64,000 nucleotides of DNA from Zopfochytrium polystomum (GCA_025765615.1 JAIVFJ010000032.1:65001-129000), one strand, 5' to 3'. Numbered from the stretch's first letter, positions 11,001 through 23,671 are shown. A program made the numbers and translations. The notes: generated by a model from the letters alone, not told the origin.

Positions 11001-11414
11001 TGTAAACAGTCTACTCTGAGTGAGTGAGTGGAAGGAGCGAATGAAGTGGAGATGTGGCTGTGGGTGGTCCTTCTCCCTTACTTGGAGAGAAAGAGAGAAA
11101 AAAACTCTGTTATGAATCATTGATACATGAAGATGATATACACACTGTAATAGCTGCTAGGCAAGCGTGACTGGCAGAGGGTAAAAACCTCTCCTATATT
11201 ATCTGCTTCAGCAGAGGAGGAGGAAAACTGCTAACACCAGGTTTCTATTCCACTTAATACTCAGAGTATTTGTCATCAGCAGAAGCCAGCGCCCAGGTCT
11301 GCATTGGTGGTGGCCTGCTCTCCCATGGGCATTGTGAGAACGATAACTGACAGTCACAATAGGTTTGGGTCTGTCTTGTGCCTCTTGCTGCTAACCAGTC
11401 AGTTGCACCTAACA
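11001..11414 (-). repeat. LTR family 2, copy 2 (complete)
   Basis: 414 bp from TGTTAGG (at 11414 on the minus strand) to TTTACA (at 11001). Highly similar to copy 1 with scattered substitutions and small indels, so the copies have diverged since insertion. Confidence 0.7.
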
Positions 11415-12376
11415 CAAGTCTTGTGTGTTGTTGGTGGTGGAGTAGGAGCACCATCGACATCACCAGACTTGAGAGTGTTGTTTACTTGCTCTTGGTGGAT
11501 GTGGCTAAAACGTCAGTGCCAAAGGTTGTGTGCAGTCGATTACGGAGAAAACAGTGGCTGGAAAATTTCAGAGGAGTTGCCTGACAGTGTGGCAGTGGCA
11601 AATAGTGACTCTAGGAGTTGTTTAATGCTGCATTTGATGGAGAAATGGTCCAGGATAGAAGATGTGTGTTGCACACAATGCTTGTTGCAAGCTAATTGAT
11701 GGACGAAAAATTGGAAAATTGGACGGTATCCAAATCAGTCTTTGTCACTGAGTAAGTAGTTGTGTATATTTGTTTTTGCATGTGTGGTGCAAATTGCAAA
11801 ACATCCAAATGTGTCACATTTCGAAATCCAGTTGTCACTGGCCTTTTTTGTTCGTTTTTCCAACTTTTACTCAACAGAATCATAGAAAAAAAATTGGAGC
11901 CATAGTCACTTAGACCATTTTATTTCGTGTCCATTTTCGGAGAAGTACGCAAGTTTTGAAAGATTTTGTTGCAGTTTTTACATCAGTCCACTAATAGGAG
12001 AAGAGGTGTGCTGCCATTGGCACAGCTGCAGTTTTGTTGCAATTACTATTTGTCTAGATTGGTTACTCAAGGTGAAAAGGTACCAACAGAAAGAACTTTC
12101 AATTCTGAACGTGCTGGTACTAGTTTCATCACGAAAGTCGCATCAGTGCAGAAGTTAGGTATGGGACAACTTTGAGGGTCATTGTGCTGCATGTGGCACT
12201 GGCACTGACCCATAAAGAGTTAAACGTCTTTTGAATTCTTTCCTTCCGTTCGTTGAGGACATCGAAAACCCAAGACAGCGCGCTGCAGGGCGGGAAATAG
12301 CAGGAAACGACAACATTAAAAAAAAAAAAAGAAAAGTACTAACAAAATTACTGGAAGGCAGGGAAGTGAAGGAGAG
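11415..12376. other. Repeat-rich flank, no supported gene
   Basis: Short ORFs on both strands show no recognisable domain. Its position beside LTR copy 2 suggests it may be further decayed element sequence. A run of 12 A lies near 12318-12329 and the hydrolase gene's stop codon follows on the minus strand at 12377. Confidence 0.35.
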
Positions 12377-14754
12377 CTATGCGTAGCCGCCGCCAAAAAG
12401 CGACCCCCACAGGTCGACCGGCCTCGCCTCCCTGCCGCGCGCCTCAACGTCCATCACAGCGACGAAGCGCGGTGGTGGCGGCAGCCCGCCGCCGCCGCCC
12501 TCGACCTCCGCTACCCGCGCCCCCGACCCCGCCCCCGCCCCCCTCGCCCGGTGGTGCCGCTGCTGCTGCTGCGCCAGCCTTTGCCGCCTCTGACGTCGTC
12601 GCTCGCACTCGGCCACGACCCAGAACGCCTCGACGACGACCTGCCCGTCGGCAAACGTGTGCCCCTGGCCGTCGACCGCGACCACGTCCCACCCGCAGCG
12701 CGCGGCCAGCGCGCGCACAGACGCCAGCGGCACCAGCGAGTCCGCCGCGCCGTGGATCGCCACGACGTGCACGCCAGCCGCGCCCGCCCCGCACTCGCCG
12801 GCGGCGGCGGTGGCGGCGGCGGCGTCGTTGTCGACTGTAGCTGCCGCTGCTGCAGCTGCTCCCGGTTCTTGTACCGGTCCTCGCCGCGCCCCCGCTCCAC
12901 CCGTCCACGACGACGACGACAACGACGACGCGGGGCGCCGCCGGGCCGACGGAATGTCGCCGTAGTCGAACCCGAGCGGCCCGCTGTGCTCCGTGCAGTT
13001 GAAGAAATCCGTGATCATGCCCTCGGTGCGGTAGCTGCGAGCGGGCTGGTGCCGGCGCCGGCCGGCGTGCGGCAGGCACGCGGTCTCGGCCGACACGTCG
13101 ACCGCCAGCCAGCCCGGCAGCGGTGGCGGCGACGGGGACGCCGCGTCGCTGGCGGCGGAGGAGCTGGACTCGCTGGATTGGCGCCCTGGAGGAGGAGGCG
13201 TGGCTGCAGGGGGGATCGTCGGGCCGGGCTGGTACAGCGAGGCGGCGGACGCGCGGTGCGATAGCCGCGCTGCTGTCGCCGATGACGGCGACGAGGAGGA
13301 CGTGCTGCGGCTGCGGCGCGGGGTCGGCGACGACCGCGCGGCTTGTGAGGAGGCGGCGGCGGCCGCCTCGGCCGTCGCCGCTCGCTTGCGGAAGCCGGCG
13401 ACGGCCAGCGCCTCGGCGTCCTCGGGCGTGAGGTCCTGATTCTGCGCCATGGCAAAGGTGATGGCGTCGAGCTTTGCGACAGCGTCGGCCACGCGGAAGG
13501 GCGGTGGGCGCTGCTTCCGCGGCCGCTGTTGTCGTCGGGACGCGGCTGAGGCGGAGGCGGAGGCGGAGGAGAAGCTGCGTTTCGGTCGCAGCGGCGACGA
13601 CGACAGGGACGCCTCGTCCGCGTCCGAGTCCGAGTCGTAGCGGCTGGGGCGCATGCAGGACGCGTCGCCGGAAAGGAGGCTCCCGCCCGAAGCGACCGCG
13701 CTTGCGGTTAGCTCGCTGAGCCACCGGACCCAATTTGCCATCCCGCCGATCGCGGCGGCCCAGCTGGGGCTGGTGCTCACGTAGTCGACGGTTTCCAGCA
13801 TCTTGGCGATGGCCCCCTTTGTGAGCGTCCACGGCGCCAGCTTGACGAGCGTGGGGCTCTCGCGGATCGACGGTGGGATCCACGTGCACAGAGCAATGAG
13901 TGGAACGTCCGGCAAAAGACGATCCGGGTACTGCTTTGCCACAGCTAGAGCGTATGTGACGCCGCACGAGATCCCGATCTGGGCGAAGCTGGCCCCTGTC
14001 CCAAGCAGCTCGTCGGCGATCTGCACAACAATGTCAGCGTAGTCGAAGAACCCGCCTACCCATCTACTGCTGAGCGGCGGTCTCTTTGCAGTTGTGGAAT
14101 TCCGCTCGTGCCCAGCAGCTTCGCCATCGGGTTCCTCGCCCACGTCCCAGCTGTCGGAAAGGCCGCAGCCCGGTCGGTCGGGAACAATAAGCCTCAGCCC
14201 GGCTTGAAGAGCGAAGTCGTGGAACAGCCACGCAAAGAACCGGCCTCCTCCGAGGCCGTAGTGCAGGAAGGTCGGAACGCCGGCAGGGTCTCCTGTGACG
14301 GCGACCGCGACGGTTCGGTGGCGCACAGGCTTTGGTTCGTGGCTGTGCAGGTGGGTGCCGCTTGTCGGGGAAGTGCACCCGCGAAAAGCCAAGACTCCAG
14401 AGATCGGAGACGGGGAAGACCGAGGCGATCGCTGAATCGGCGGCTGCTGGTGCCGTGTGGGGGACGGCGTTTCGGGTCTGCTCAGATCCAGGCTCCAGCG
14501 GTTTTTGGTGCGCGATCGGGGTGACTCCTCCGCGGTGTTGGTGGCGGTGGTGGTGTTGGTGGTGGTGCCAAGAAGGGGAGCGAAGCTTGAAAAGGAGAAG
14601 CGCTGCAACGGCGACGACGGCGAAGGAGAAGGAGAGGGCGACGGGCAAGGGGATGGTGAAGGCGAAGGTGACGGTGAAGAGGAAGAAGAAGAGGAGGAGG
14701 AGGAGGAGGAAGAGGGAGCGACAGTAGCAATGAGACCGGTGTTGTTATTGTTAG

Positions 14755-14791
<37 letters not shown>

Positions 14792-14992
14792 GCTGTTGAG
14801 GCGCGGTCGAACGGGGAGCTTGAGGAGGACGCGCGACGAGTCGGCCTCAAAGAGGCTGCGAAGACGCTGCGACGTCGCGTAGGCGGCGAGGGTCTCGGGA
14901 TCCATGTCGAAGCCGTACTCGTCGCCGTCGTCGTCGTCGTTGCCGTCATTGGCGGCGGCGGCGGCGGGAACGGTGCTTGGAGAGGACGTCAT
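12377..14992 (-). CDS. Alpha/beta hydrolase with large low-complexity insert
   Basis: Single-exon gene, 871 codons, start ATG at 14992. Residues about 200-460 and 735-800 form an alpha/beta-hydrolase core. The triad is visible: nucleophile Ser342 in GISCG (GxSxG), Asp751 in HGAADSLVPL and His778 in GQGHTFADG. PTFLHYGLGGG resembles the oxyanion-hole strand. Around 300 residues of Ser/Ala/Pro/Arg-rich sequence separate the nucleophile from the acid, and the N-terminus has poly-Asn (from a GTT/AAC repeat) and poly-Ser/Pro runs. No signal peptide is seen, so the enzyme is probably intracellular. Substrate is unknown. The family usually has 300-400 residues, so more than half of this protein is extra. 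Confidence 0.8.
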
Positions 14993-15574
14993 TCGCGTTA
15001 TTTATTATTTACTTATTTATTTATTTATTTCTTTTATTTTATTTTATTTATTTGTTTATTTTTGTTTGGATTCTTCTTTTTCTCCTTACCAGGAATAATT
15101 GAGTGAGTGTTTGCCTCTCCCTTCGCTTTACCAGAAGGACTGGTGGGAACTGGAGGTTGTAAAGAACTATCTATGTACAACAAGAGGAAGAGGAAGGAGT
15201 AGAAGTAGAAGTAGAAGCAGAAGTAGAAGGAGAAGAAAAAGAAGGGACGTGGAATTGGAAGAAGAAGAGGACGAGGAATCAAAAGCGAGGGGAAACAACA
15301 AAGGAGAGGACCACCTTAATAGCGCATTCTCGACGCAACTGCGTCGAAGCTGGCGAAAGAGAAAGAGAGAGAGAGATAGAGTGTTTGTGTGTGTGTGTGT
15401 GTGTGTGTGTGCAGATGTGTCGTCCGAAGAGTGATTGACAAGGCAGGACCTTCGCAACACAGGAAAAACACCAACCCTTTTCGCAAAAGAAACTGCACCC
15501 CCCTCACCCTCGCTCTCTCCTTGCCCGATCGGATCGGCCCTCGTTGGCGCCCTCCCTCCCTCCCGCTTCGTCGT
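14993..15574. other. Divergent promoter region between hydrolase and F-box genes
   Basis: Shared upstream region of two genes facing away from each other. It holds a TTTAT-rich stretch (about 14998-15064), a GAAGTA-type purine repeat (about 15190-15240) and a GA tract running into (GT)n at 15363-15412. Confidence 0.5.
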
Positions 15575-18436
15575 ATGCAGTCCGTCGCGCCGCCGATGCG
15601 AGAGCCGTCGTCGTCCACGCCCGACGCCGCTCCGTCGACGGCAACATCGGCAGGAGCACCAGCGACGGCGACGACTGAGCTGCCACAGCAGCACCACCAG
15701 CACCAGCTGCAGCAGCCCTCCCGACGGCGCCGCCTCTCTCTGCGATCGCTTCGAGTCGATCACACAGCAGCGACCCCGCCTTCGTCATTCCACGTCACTG
15801 GCTTGCCGGACGAGCTGCTGATTCAGGCTATGGCCAACCTGTCCCCGTCTGACCTGGTACGCCGTCCCCCCTTCTGGGCCTCCGCCTTTTGTTGACCCGA
15901 AATATTGATTCCCTCGATCCAGCAAGTGGCCGCTCTAGCCTGCAAGCATTGGTATCGAGTCATAAACGACGACGCATGCTGGCGATCCGCACTCCGCAGT
16001 TTCCTTGGGGCACTGCCTGTCCGGTGAGCTTGTTCAGCAGCGGGGAATCTTTCCATCTCTCGCTCACTAAACTCTTATGACGAAAAGGCGCATCGCTCGA
16101 TCGAGTTGGAAAAACGAATACCTCCGTCGTTTCCGCCTCACGCGTGACTGGACCCGAGGCTCTAAGCACGTCATCCAGTTTGACCCACGCGTTGGCAGGA
16201 TCGCCGACATCTTGGTCGATCCCGACGACGATCGCATGTTGGCTGTTTCCAGGGACAACGGGATTGTCAGCATCTGCAACCCGATAACTGGAAAAGTGGA
16301 CCGCGACGTGATTTACTTCACTGACGATCGCGTACCGATCGGCGTGAGTGCGGTGCTACTCCAACGGTAAGAATGAATGCACATATTTGCTATGGTTGGA
16401 AGAGCTTAACCATTCAAACCATTTTGCCGCACGATCAACAACTGCGACATTCGAAATGGAATGTAACCTACAAAGTAATCGCATCATCGCTGCCCACGCT
16501 ACCGGGACCCTGTCCATTGTCACAAACTTCTCCTCTTCGTCCGGTGCCTCTGCAGCAAAGCTCCGTCACATTGCCCCACGTGGCCATCCAGGCGGCGTTG
16601 GACTGCTTGTAGCGGGACCCCCAAGCATTCCGACAGTTGTGCTAACTGCTGGCCGCGATGACGGCTTGATTCGCGCCTGGGATGTTGCGACAGGACGATG
16701 TTTCTGGATTGGAGTTGGTAGGTCCTCTTGCCTCCACAAGCTCTGAACTGACGCCGACTCGCTTGATCCACTACAGGCAACTCGGAATCTATTGAAGCGC
16801 TGGCTTTTGATGCAAAACACCATGTTGCAGCGGCTACGGCGTCAGGATCGCTTTGTATTTGGGACGTGGACCTTTTGTCGCTCGTTGGAAGACTGCCAAC
16901 GCACTCTTCGCCGTCGCCAACTGCTGCATTAGTGGGAGCAGATATTCCTGCCATTGTCCCGGCCACCGAAAGCGTTGTCGCTCGCGTTCTCGGCGCCCCT
17001 TTACCATCAGTTGAAGCAGGAGAACAAGGCGTGGGAGAAGACCAACCTGGGCGGGTTATATCGCTGAGTGTAGACAGCCCATCCCGGTGTGCCATGGTTG
17101 TCTTTGGCAAGAGCTTCAAAGATGAAAGCGAGGAAGTGCGTTCCCTTGGAGCAGACAAGGATGATGACGCGTCGAATCTCGGCATCAGCACCACTGTAGG
17201 CATTCTGTGGGATGTCAGCAGCGGTGTCCGACAGTCACTTCTTGTTATTCCAGGGGAAACTGGTGCCGAAGCTGGCACCACCGTGGCAGCAACGATCAAC
17301 TCCGATGCTATACAGCCAGCAAACAGCACTCGGCGCTCCCAACTCGTCACCTCGCCACCACGGCCGCTCCACTCGACTCAATCGCCCTCGGCAGCGGCAC
17401 CGTCGATCCGTACGCTGACTGCGGCGGCGTGGGACCGGCCCGGCATTGCAGCAGGTGCGTCTGCCAGCGGCAGCCCCGGCGGCACGTCGACGATGGCAGC
17501 CGGCGACTCTTCCGGTGCCGTGTGGGTCTGGCACGTCCCTCTGCCCGCGGCCGCTCCAGCGTCCCGCAGCCACGGTGCGTCGGCGCCGGCTCTGCCGCGC
17601 GTCGTCGCGCCCGTTCGCGTCGTCCGTGTCGCGCACGGTCCCACGGCGTCTCCCATCGCCGCGGTGCAGGTCGACCCGTTCAAAGTCGTCGCGGGCACCC
17701 GCGCAGGCCTTGTCGCCATCTTTGACGCGTCGACCGGCCGCCCTCTGCGCGTGTTTGGCGGCGCGGCGACCGCCGGTTCCGCCGCGGACGCGGGCGGCGT
17801 GTCCTGCCTGTGGGCCGGCGAGCGCCGGTGCGTCGCCGCGGTCGGCGCCGAGATCCGCACGTGGGAGGTGCGCGGGGCTGGCGTTGGGGCGGACGAAAAG
17901 GGCGGCGGGGGCCGGCGGAGACGGAACATGGTCGGCGCGGTCGGCGGGGGCGGGGGCGGCGGTGGCGGGGGCGGCGGTGGCGGTGGCGGTGGCGGCGGCG
18001 CGGCGGCGCGGCGCAGTCCACGGCGGCGAACGATGCGCGACCGCGCGGATGGCGGCGGCGGTGGCGGCGAGGACAGCGTGCCGGGGACCGGGTCGGCGGC
18101 GGCGGCGGTTGTGCCCAGCGGGCGCGCGGCGCGGACAGCTGCGGCGCGCGAGCTGCGGGACGAGGTGGCGGACGCGAGCCGGGCGGTGCGGGCCGAGCGC
18201 GCGGCACGGGTCGGGCGCGCGGAGGCGGCGGCGCGCGTGCACGGCGCGCTCGTCGGCGACGGACTGCGCGGCCTGTCGGAGGACGAGATGGTGCTGTACG
18301 CCATGATGCTCAGCCTCGAGGAGTCTGCGGGCGACGAAGCCCCGGCGGCTGCGGCGGCTGCGACGTTGGCGGACTCGTCCCCGGTTGCGGATGTCGGGGC
18401 CGTTCCGTGGTACGAGCGCGCGTGGGAGGACGCGTG

Positions 18437-18471
<35 letters not shown>

Positions 18472-18545
18472 ACTCGACAGACGAGGACGAGCTCGATCGT
18501 GACGCGGGCGATTCGAGCCGGCCGCCTGCGTGGCCGGCGTCATCA

Positions 18546-18577
<32 letters not shown>

Positions 18578-19094
18578 TTCATCCTCACAGCCCAACTCGG
18601 GCATTCCTCACGCCTCATCTTCCTCGTCCTCGTCCTCCTCCTCATCCATGTCCGCTTCCACCACGACCAGGCCCGTGTGGCCGTCATCCTCATCCTTGCC
18701 GTCGTCGTCATCGTCATCGCCGCGGCTCGCCGGCTCCATCAGCACCACCACCACCGCTTCGGCCAGCTCTCCCCGAGTCGACTTTGTGGAGACTGCCGCT
18801 GCTGCTGCTGGGACGGCGGCGGCGGCGGCACCGCTCCCGCCACCCGCAGTCACCGGCCCGCCTTCGTGGCGCGGTGCGGCCAATGCGCGATCGCATGGCG
18901 GACTGGGACCGCAGCAACAGGTGCGAGCGGGGGGAGCCCGGCGGCGGCAGCGGCAGCAGCAGCGGATTGGCGGGGCTGGGGGCTGGGACGAGGGCGACGA
19001 CGATGACTTTGGCCGTGGCGGCGGCGACGACGAAGACGAAGATGATGACCACGAGTTGCGCGTGGTGCTGGAACTTAGCCTGGTGGAGCAGTAG
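15575..19094 (+). CDS. F-box/WD40/UIM protein, Ufo1-like ubiquitin-ligase adaptor
   Basis: Predicted substrate receptor of an SCF ubiquitin ligase. Exons 15575-15856, 15923-16023, 16088-16366, 16476-16717 and 16777-19094 join in phase to give 1073 residues. The F-box spans the first intron (LPDELLIQAMANLSPSDL then QVAALACKHWYRVINDDACW). WD40-type blades follow, for example NRIIAAHATGTLSIV, DGLIRAWDVATG and ASGSLCIWDVD. Near residue 802, EDEMVLYAMMLSLEES fits a ubiquitin-interacting motif, and the last residues (ELRVVLELSLVEQ) look like a second one. This domain order, F-box then WD40 then UIMs, is that of yeast Ufo1. Long Gly (17945-18000) and Ser runs lie between blades and UIMs. The order of domains is seen; Ufo1 orthology is inference. 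Confidence 0.8.
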
Positions 19095-19612
19095 ACGAGA
19101 GAGGATTAGTAGGGGGTTGGATGTGTGGTTTTTAATTCTCGCGAAAGGAGGAATCTATTTTTTTTTTTTTCCTCCTTTCCTTATTGGGGCGTTGCGTCAG
19201 CCAGCAAGCGGCGAGAGTGGGGGGCAGGATGTCTTTTGTTGTTGTTGTTGGAGGGCGGCTGAAAAGCAAAAGGAAAATTAAGAGAAACAAGCAAAAGCGC
19301 GATGGCCGAAAAAGGAAACGACGACGTTTTCCAATCATTGTGCTTTTTTTTTTTTTTTTTTTTTTTTTTTCGCGCAGCTTGCTTGCCTGCGGAATGGACG
19401 CGGCATTGAAAGCCCTTTGGAGCAAAAGATTTGTTTGATATTTCATTTGCAAGGCCATTTCAGCCACCAAAAAGGAAAGAATTGGGTGGAGACAGAGAGA
19501 GAGACAGAGCGAGAGAGAGACTGAGACAGAGACAGATAGAGAGACAGGGAGAGATAGAGAGAGCACTATAAAATGGCGGACCAAGGTGGCCGCGAGAGAG
19601 AAAGTAAAACAA

Positions 19613-19644
<32 letters not shown>

Positions 19645-19794
19645 CAAACCGCAGAAAGAAACTAAACAGATAGAGTGGGAGACCCAGCAGCACCGTCAAC
19701 AACAACCTCCCCTCCTCACACGCCAGCCGCCGCCGCCGCCGCCCGACCCGCCGCCCTCTTCTCCCGCGTCGCCCGCTCCCTCCCGTTCATCACA
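19095..19794. other. Intergenic region with poly-T and GA repeats
   Basis: A run of T at 19344-19370 and GA-rich tracts at about 19490-19565 and 19612-19645 fill the stretch; no coding signal is seen. It is the promoter region of the DUF1996-LysM gene. Confidence 0.5.
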
Positions 19795-21732
19795 ATGCTC
19801 GCTACCGCCCGTGCAGCCGCCACCGCCGCCGACTCGCGGACATGGCCAACCGCAGAATCGTCCACAACAGAGCGACGCCGTCTCCCGTCGTCGTGGTCGT
19901 CGCTCACACCCACGGCCCTCTTGGCCCTCGTCGCCTTCCTATCGTCTGACCTGGTCGCTGCTGTGCCCGCTCCCGCCACCGCTGCCACCCCGACCCAACT
20001 GGGCCACACGTTCAGGCAAGACTGCTCAGTCGTGCTGGATGACGCAAGAATTGACCCACGTACGTTTCGCGCTCTGTTTTTTTTCAAAATTAATAATGAT
20101 GGGAGTTTACGCTGAAAAAAACAACAAAAATTTGTCCCATTCAACCCACAATGAATCCCCCAGTGGTTGCCCCCGGCGCCGTTTCATCCCATGCCCACAC
20201 TATCGCCGGCGCTTCAGGGTTTTCCCCCACCGCCGCGTTCGACTCCTTGCAAAAATCATCCTGTTCCTCGTGCGTCGTGTCGGCAGACAAGTCAAAGTAC
20301 GTGGCGGTTACTAATCAAAGGAGTTACGCGCTCTAAATGAACTGTCTCCACCTTCAGCTACTGGAGCCCTCCGTTGTTCTATATTAATCAAAACAAGACG
20401 TACACATACATTCCAACTGGCGTGACCACCTACTACGAAGTTCGCGGGAAAGACTACAATTACGAGTTCCCCAAGGGATTTGGAATGATTGTCGGGAACT
20501 ACCTCCGTCGCGGTCTCACTGGAAACCAGACAGACAGAGCCATTTCCTGGCTATGCATCGGCGGCACCAACGTGAACAATGGCGAGGCACAGCCGATTCC
20601 CCAGTCCTGCACCGGGGACATTCGCGCGCAAGTTCAGTTTCCCGTGTGCAACGACGGAAGGCTATTCACGAAAGATGGTGTAAGAAAAAATTTGCGTTTC
20701 TGCGCCTAGAGATTCAACATCTAATGTATTGGTCTTGCAGTCTCACATGTCATTTGCGTACAACAAGGACGGCACAATCAACTTTGACGGTGGAAGCTGC
20801 CCACCGACGCACCCGAAACGCTTTGGTAAAACCCTCTTTGTTATCTTCCATTGTCGGAAAATAATTCTCATTTGCTGTTTCCTCAATTATGGATCCCACA
20901 GTAAAATTATTCGTGGAAGTACTCTACAAAGCCGGAGATCTGAAAACGTTCCCTTTTCACACAAACAAGAATGAGCCGCGATTCGTATTATCTACTGGCG
21001 ACGTCATGGGATACAGCTTCCATGTGGTGAGACTTGGGGAACGAGGGGGGTTCGCTACAAAAGACTGGATTAACCCTTTGTTAGGACTTTTTGAACGGCT
21101 GGAAAACCGGCGTCCTTCAAAATATTATTGATAATTGCGACTACGGAGGCGGTTTCAACTTTTTCGATCCATCGAACTGCAAGTACATCAAAGACAATTT
21201 CTACCAGACGAACGCAGTGCGCACTACCTGCCGCGTGACAGACTCCGCAGTCGTGAGCAAACAGGAGGCGCTCGTCTACAACCCAAGTAAAGGATCTGTC
21301 GCACCGTTTGCTGTTTCCAGACTTCCCGGTTGCAATCCGGTTCAGGCAACGCCGTTCACTGGAACTTGCAGCGCAGCCAATTTGGTCGCTTCGTCGTCGT
21401 CGAAGGCCGCTGTCGCGTGAGTTGCGGTCTGTTTTTGAACCATCCTGGCGCTGAACGAACATTCCACTTTTTCCAGTGAATCGCTCTCAGAGAGTGCAGT
21501 CTCCGCCAATGCTCTTGCAGACGTTTCTGCTGCGTCCTCTTCGACCCAATTCCCACCCGCCAACTGCAAGAAGACTTACACGATCATTAGCCCAGAATTT
21601 GCGACATGCTCCGAAATCGCCCTCGCCTCCCGCGTCACAATCGACAAGATCAAGGAGTGGAACAAGGGCGGAGATTTGGATTGCGACCATGTCCGCGCTG
21701 GCGTTCTGGTCTGCGTCCTTGCTAACGAGTGA
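19795..21732 (+). CDS. Secreted DUF1996 protein with C-terminal LysM
   Basis: Seven exons (19795-20059, 20164-20296, 20358-20679, 20741-20825, 20902-21026, 21085-21416, 21477-21732) join in phase to 505 residues. A hydrophobic stretch at residues 38-60 (ALLALVAFLSSDLVAAVPAP) can serve as signal sequence. DUF1996 follows: DPLVAPGAVSSHAHTIAG, CSSCVVSADKSNYWSPPLFY, then FPVCNDGR, SHMSFAYN and DFLNGWKTGVLQ. DUF1996 is a fungal secreted domain of unknown function. After a Ser/Ala linker comes one LysM (YTIISPEFATCSEIA to LVCVL), a chitin- or peptidoglycan-binding module of the Cys-containing fungal type. The pair suggests a cell-wall-bound extracellular protein; the activity of the DUF1996 part is unknown. 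Confidence 0.85.
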
Positions 21733-23671
21733 ACCTTCCCCAAACGTGTCGTCTGGACGCAAATAGCAACAGCTGTTTGCTAGATCTTTCCCTGCCCTCT
21801 TCATCCAACTCATCTTTCCTTGCCGCACCTCGCTCCCGTCAAATATCCCATTCTTCGAATTACTGTATTTTTTTTTGGTAGCCAGACTCTCTCGTCGCTA
21901 CGGATTCATTTCTTGTTTCGCATCCCCTTCCCCTTTTTTGCCGCCGCGCAAACTACGCCCATCGACGATTTCTGCATTCATTTACGCTTTTCAAACAAGG
22001 AAGCCGTGGAGAAGGAAAATAAAGCGGCTTCTCGTGGAAATCTTTTGTCCCCTAAAACAAGGTCTCAAAATCGAAAAGTTAACTACTGTTCATTGGTTTC
22101 TGAGTTCTGTAATACCAACCCAAATATTTTGATTGAAGTCCCTGTTGTGGGCTCTATTTGGCCGACCGCGTCGACGACGCAAGCTACTTAAAGATTACGC
22201 CCTTTCACGGCGGCGATCGGGCTCGATTCCCCGTCTGGGAGGTGGCATTCACATTTCGAAACATTGCGGGCGTGAAGAGCATCCTAAGTTACTCGCCTTC
22301 ACCTCATGACTTTCTTGCCCTGCAAATGCGGTTCCATTTTGCAAATCCAATTAGAAAACGAGAAAGAAGAAGATAAAATTATTAAAACAGAGAAAAATGA
22401 AAGTGGGTGACGAACCGTAGTTTTAGGGATATTGCTGTACTTGGGCGAGAATATACATCATATTGGCTGCCCACGTTGGCAAGTCCCTCCCCACCGCCGC
22501 CATCGCAGTTATGATATTAATAGTATATAAAAATGAAAAAAGTTTCGTGCACTTTCTTTGTGCAGAAATTCAGTGCACTGGTACATCGCTGTTCCGCAGC
22601 CCAAAAAAGAAAAGATTCTCTGCTGTGTAGGGAAGTTGCCCAAACTTTTGCAGTCCTCAACCGTCACAACTGTAAAAGATTGAGGAGAAACACGAAACGT
22701 TGGAAGAACGTGCAGAGAATTTGACAGGGCCCCTCGATCAACAGAGCAATCCCCAGCCTCAGCGAAAGTTTTATTCCTTCTTTTGTTGACCTGTATTCCT
22801 ATCTTTTCGGCTTCATGTTTTTTTCGATTGAGAATCGTTTTTGTATACCGCGATATTTGTATTGGCATTTCTTCAACACCAATATAAATATTGTTTGGAA
22901 GCTAAGAAGAAGCACCAGAATCTTACTTCCACTACAAGGCTGAAGGATTCTGTGAGCAGTTTATTAATTGACCAGCTCCTCAGTATCACATCTTCAAAAC
23001 TGAACAGTGACAAGATCCGCTTTGGAGCGGAAGACTCAAGAAATTGGTCCCAGACGCCTGAATTTAAACAATATCTCGCTCATACCCAAATGGATAAATC
23101 TGAATTAACCAACGGACTGTCCAAAGTGACAGTCTTGAGGCAGAGATTGGAAAACTGACAGCTGGTCATTAAACCGCAACGCAAAATTGCTGGCTGCGGT
23201 ATCTGTTTTTGGATGTGAGTTATTGGATCCATTCTGCTGTTGCGAAGCTACTCCCTTGGGAAAAATCACGACAAACGGGTAATGAAAAACAGCACCGTCT
23301 CTCACCCATCAAAAAAATTCTACAAATTTCCGACCCCACTTCAAACACCCGCTGCAGGATCTTTCCAGAAAAGTAGGTCCCGATCTGTTGATTGCTTTGG
23401 TTTTTTATTTATTTGTTTTTTTTTTAGCTGATTTTGGCACGATTGGGGTGGCAGATGAAAGGAGCCGAATGAATGCAGGGGCCGCTGAACACGCCAACAA
23501 AAAATGAATTTTGCTCATTGGTCTGCCCACGAGGAGTTGACGTCGGACTTGGAATTTGTGTGCGTGGAACAGAGGCACACCACTGCAGTGCTGCTGAACG
23601 GTCATATGGAAAACAACTCTCCTTGAGAGAAAAAAAAAGAGCAGAAGAATGCTTCTGTATCGATGAAGCGC
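21733..23671. other. Gene-poor stretch, possible decayed element
   Basis: Nothing is firmly coding. A frame near 22158-22260 (ITPFHGGDRARFPVWEVAF) faintly recalls retroelement gag proteins but is too short to call. The rest is AT-rich with short runs of A and T. Confidence 0.3.

Noticed and set aside
12379..14949. Many long ORFs on both strands overlapping the hydrolase gene
   Set aside because: They are Arg/Pro/Ala-rich readings of GC-rich codons in the other frames; only the 871-codon frame has a hydrolase fold with a complete triad.
17235..18604. Long minus-strand ORFs opposite the F-box/WD40 gene
   Set aside because: They mirror GC-rich repeats (Gly and Ser runs) of the plus-strand gene and show no domain.
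22158..22376. Possible gag-like piece (ITPFHGGDRARFPVWEVAF)
   Set aside because: Too short, no neighbouring pol or LTR, so it was not called as an element.
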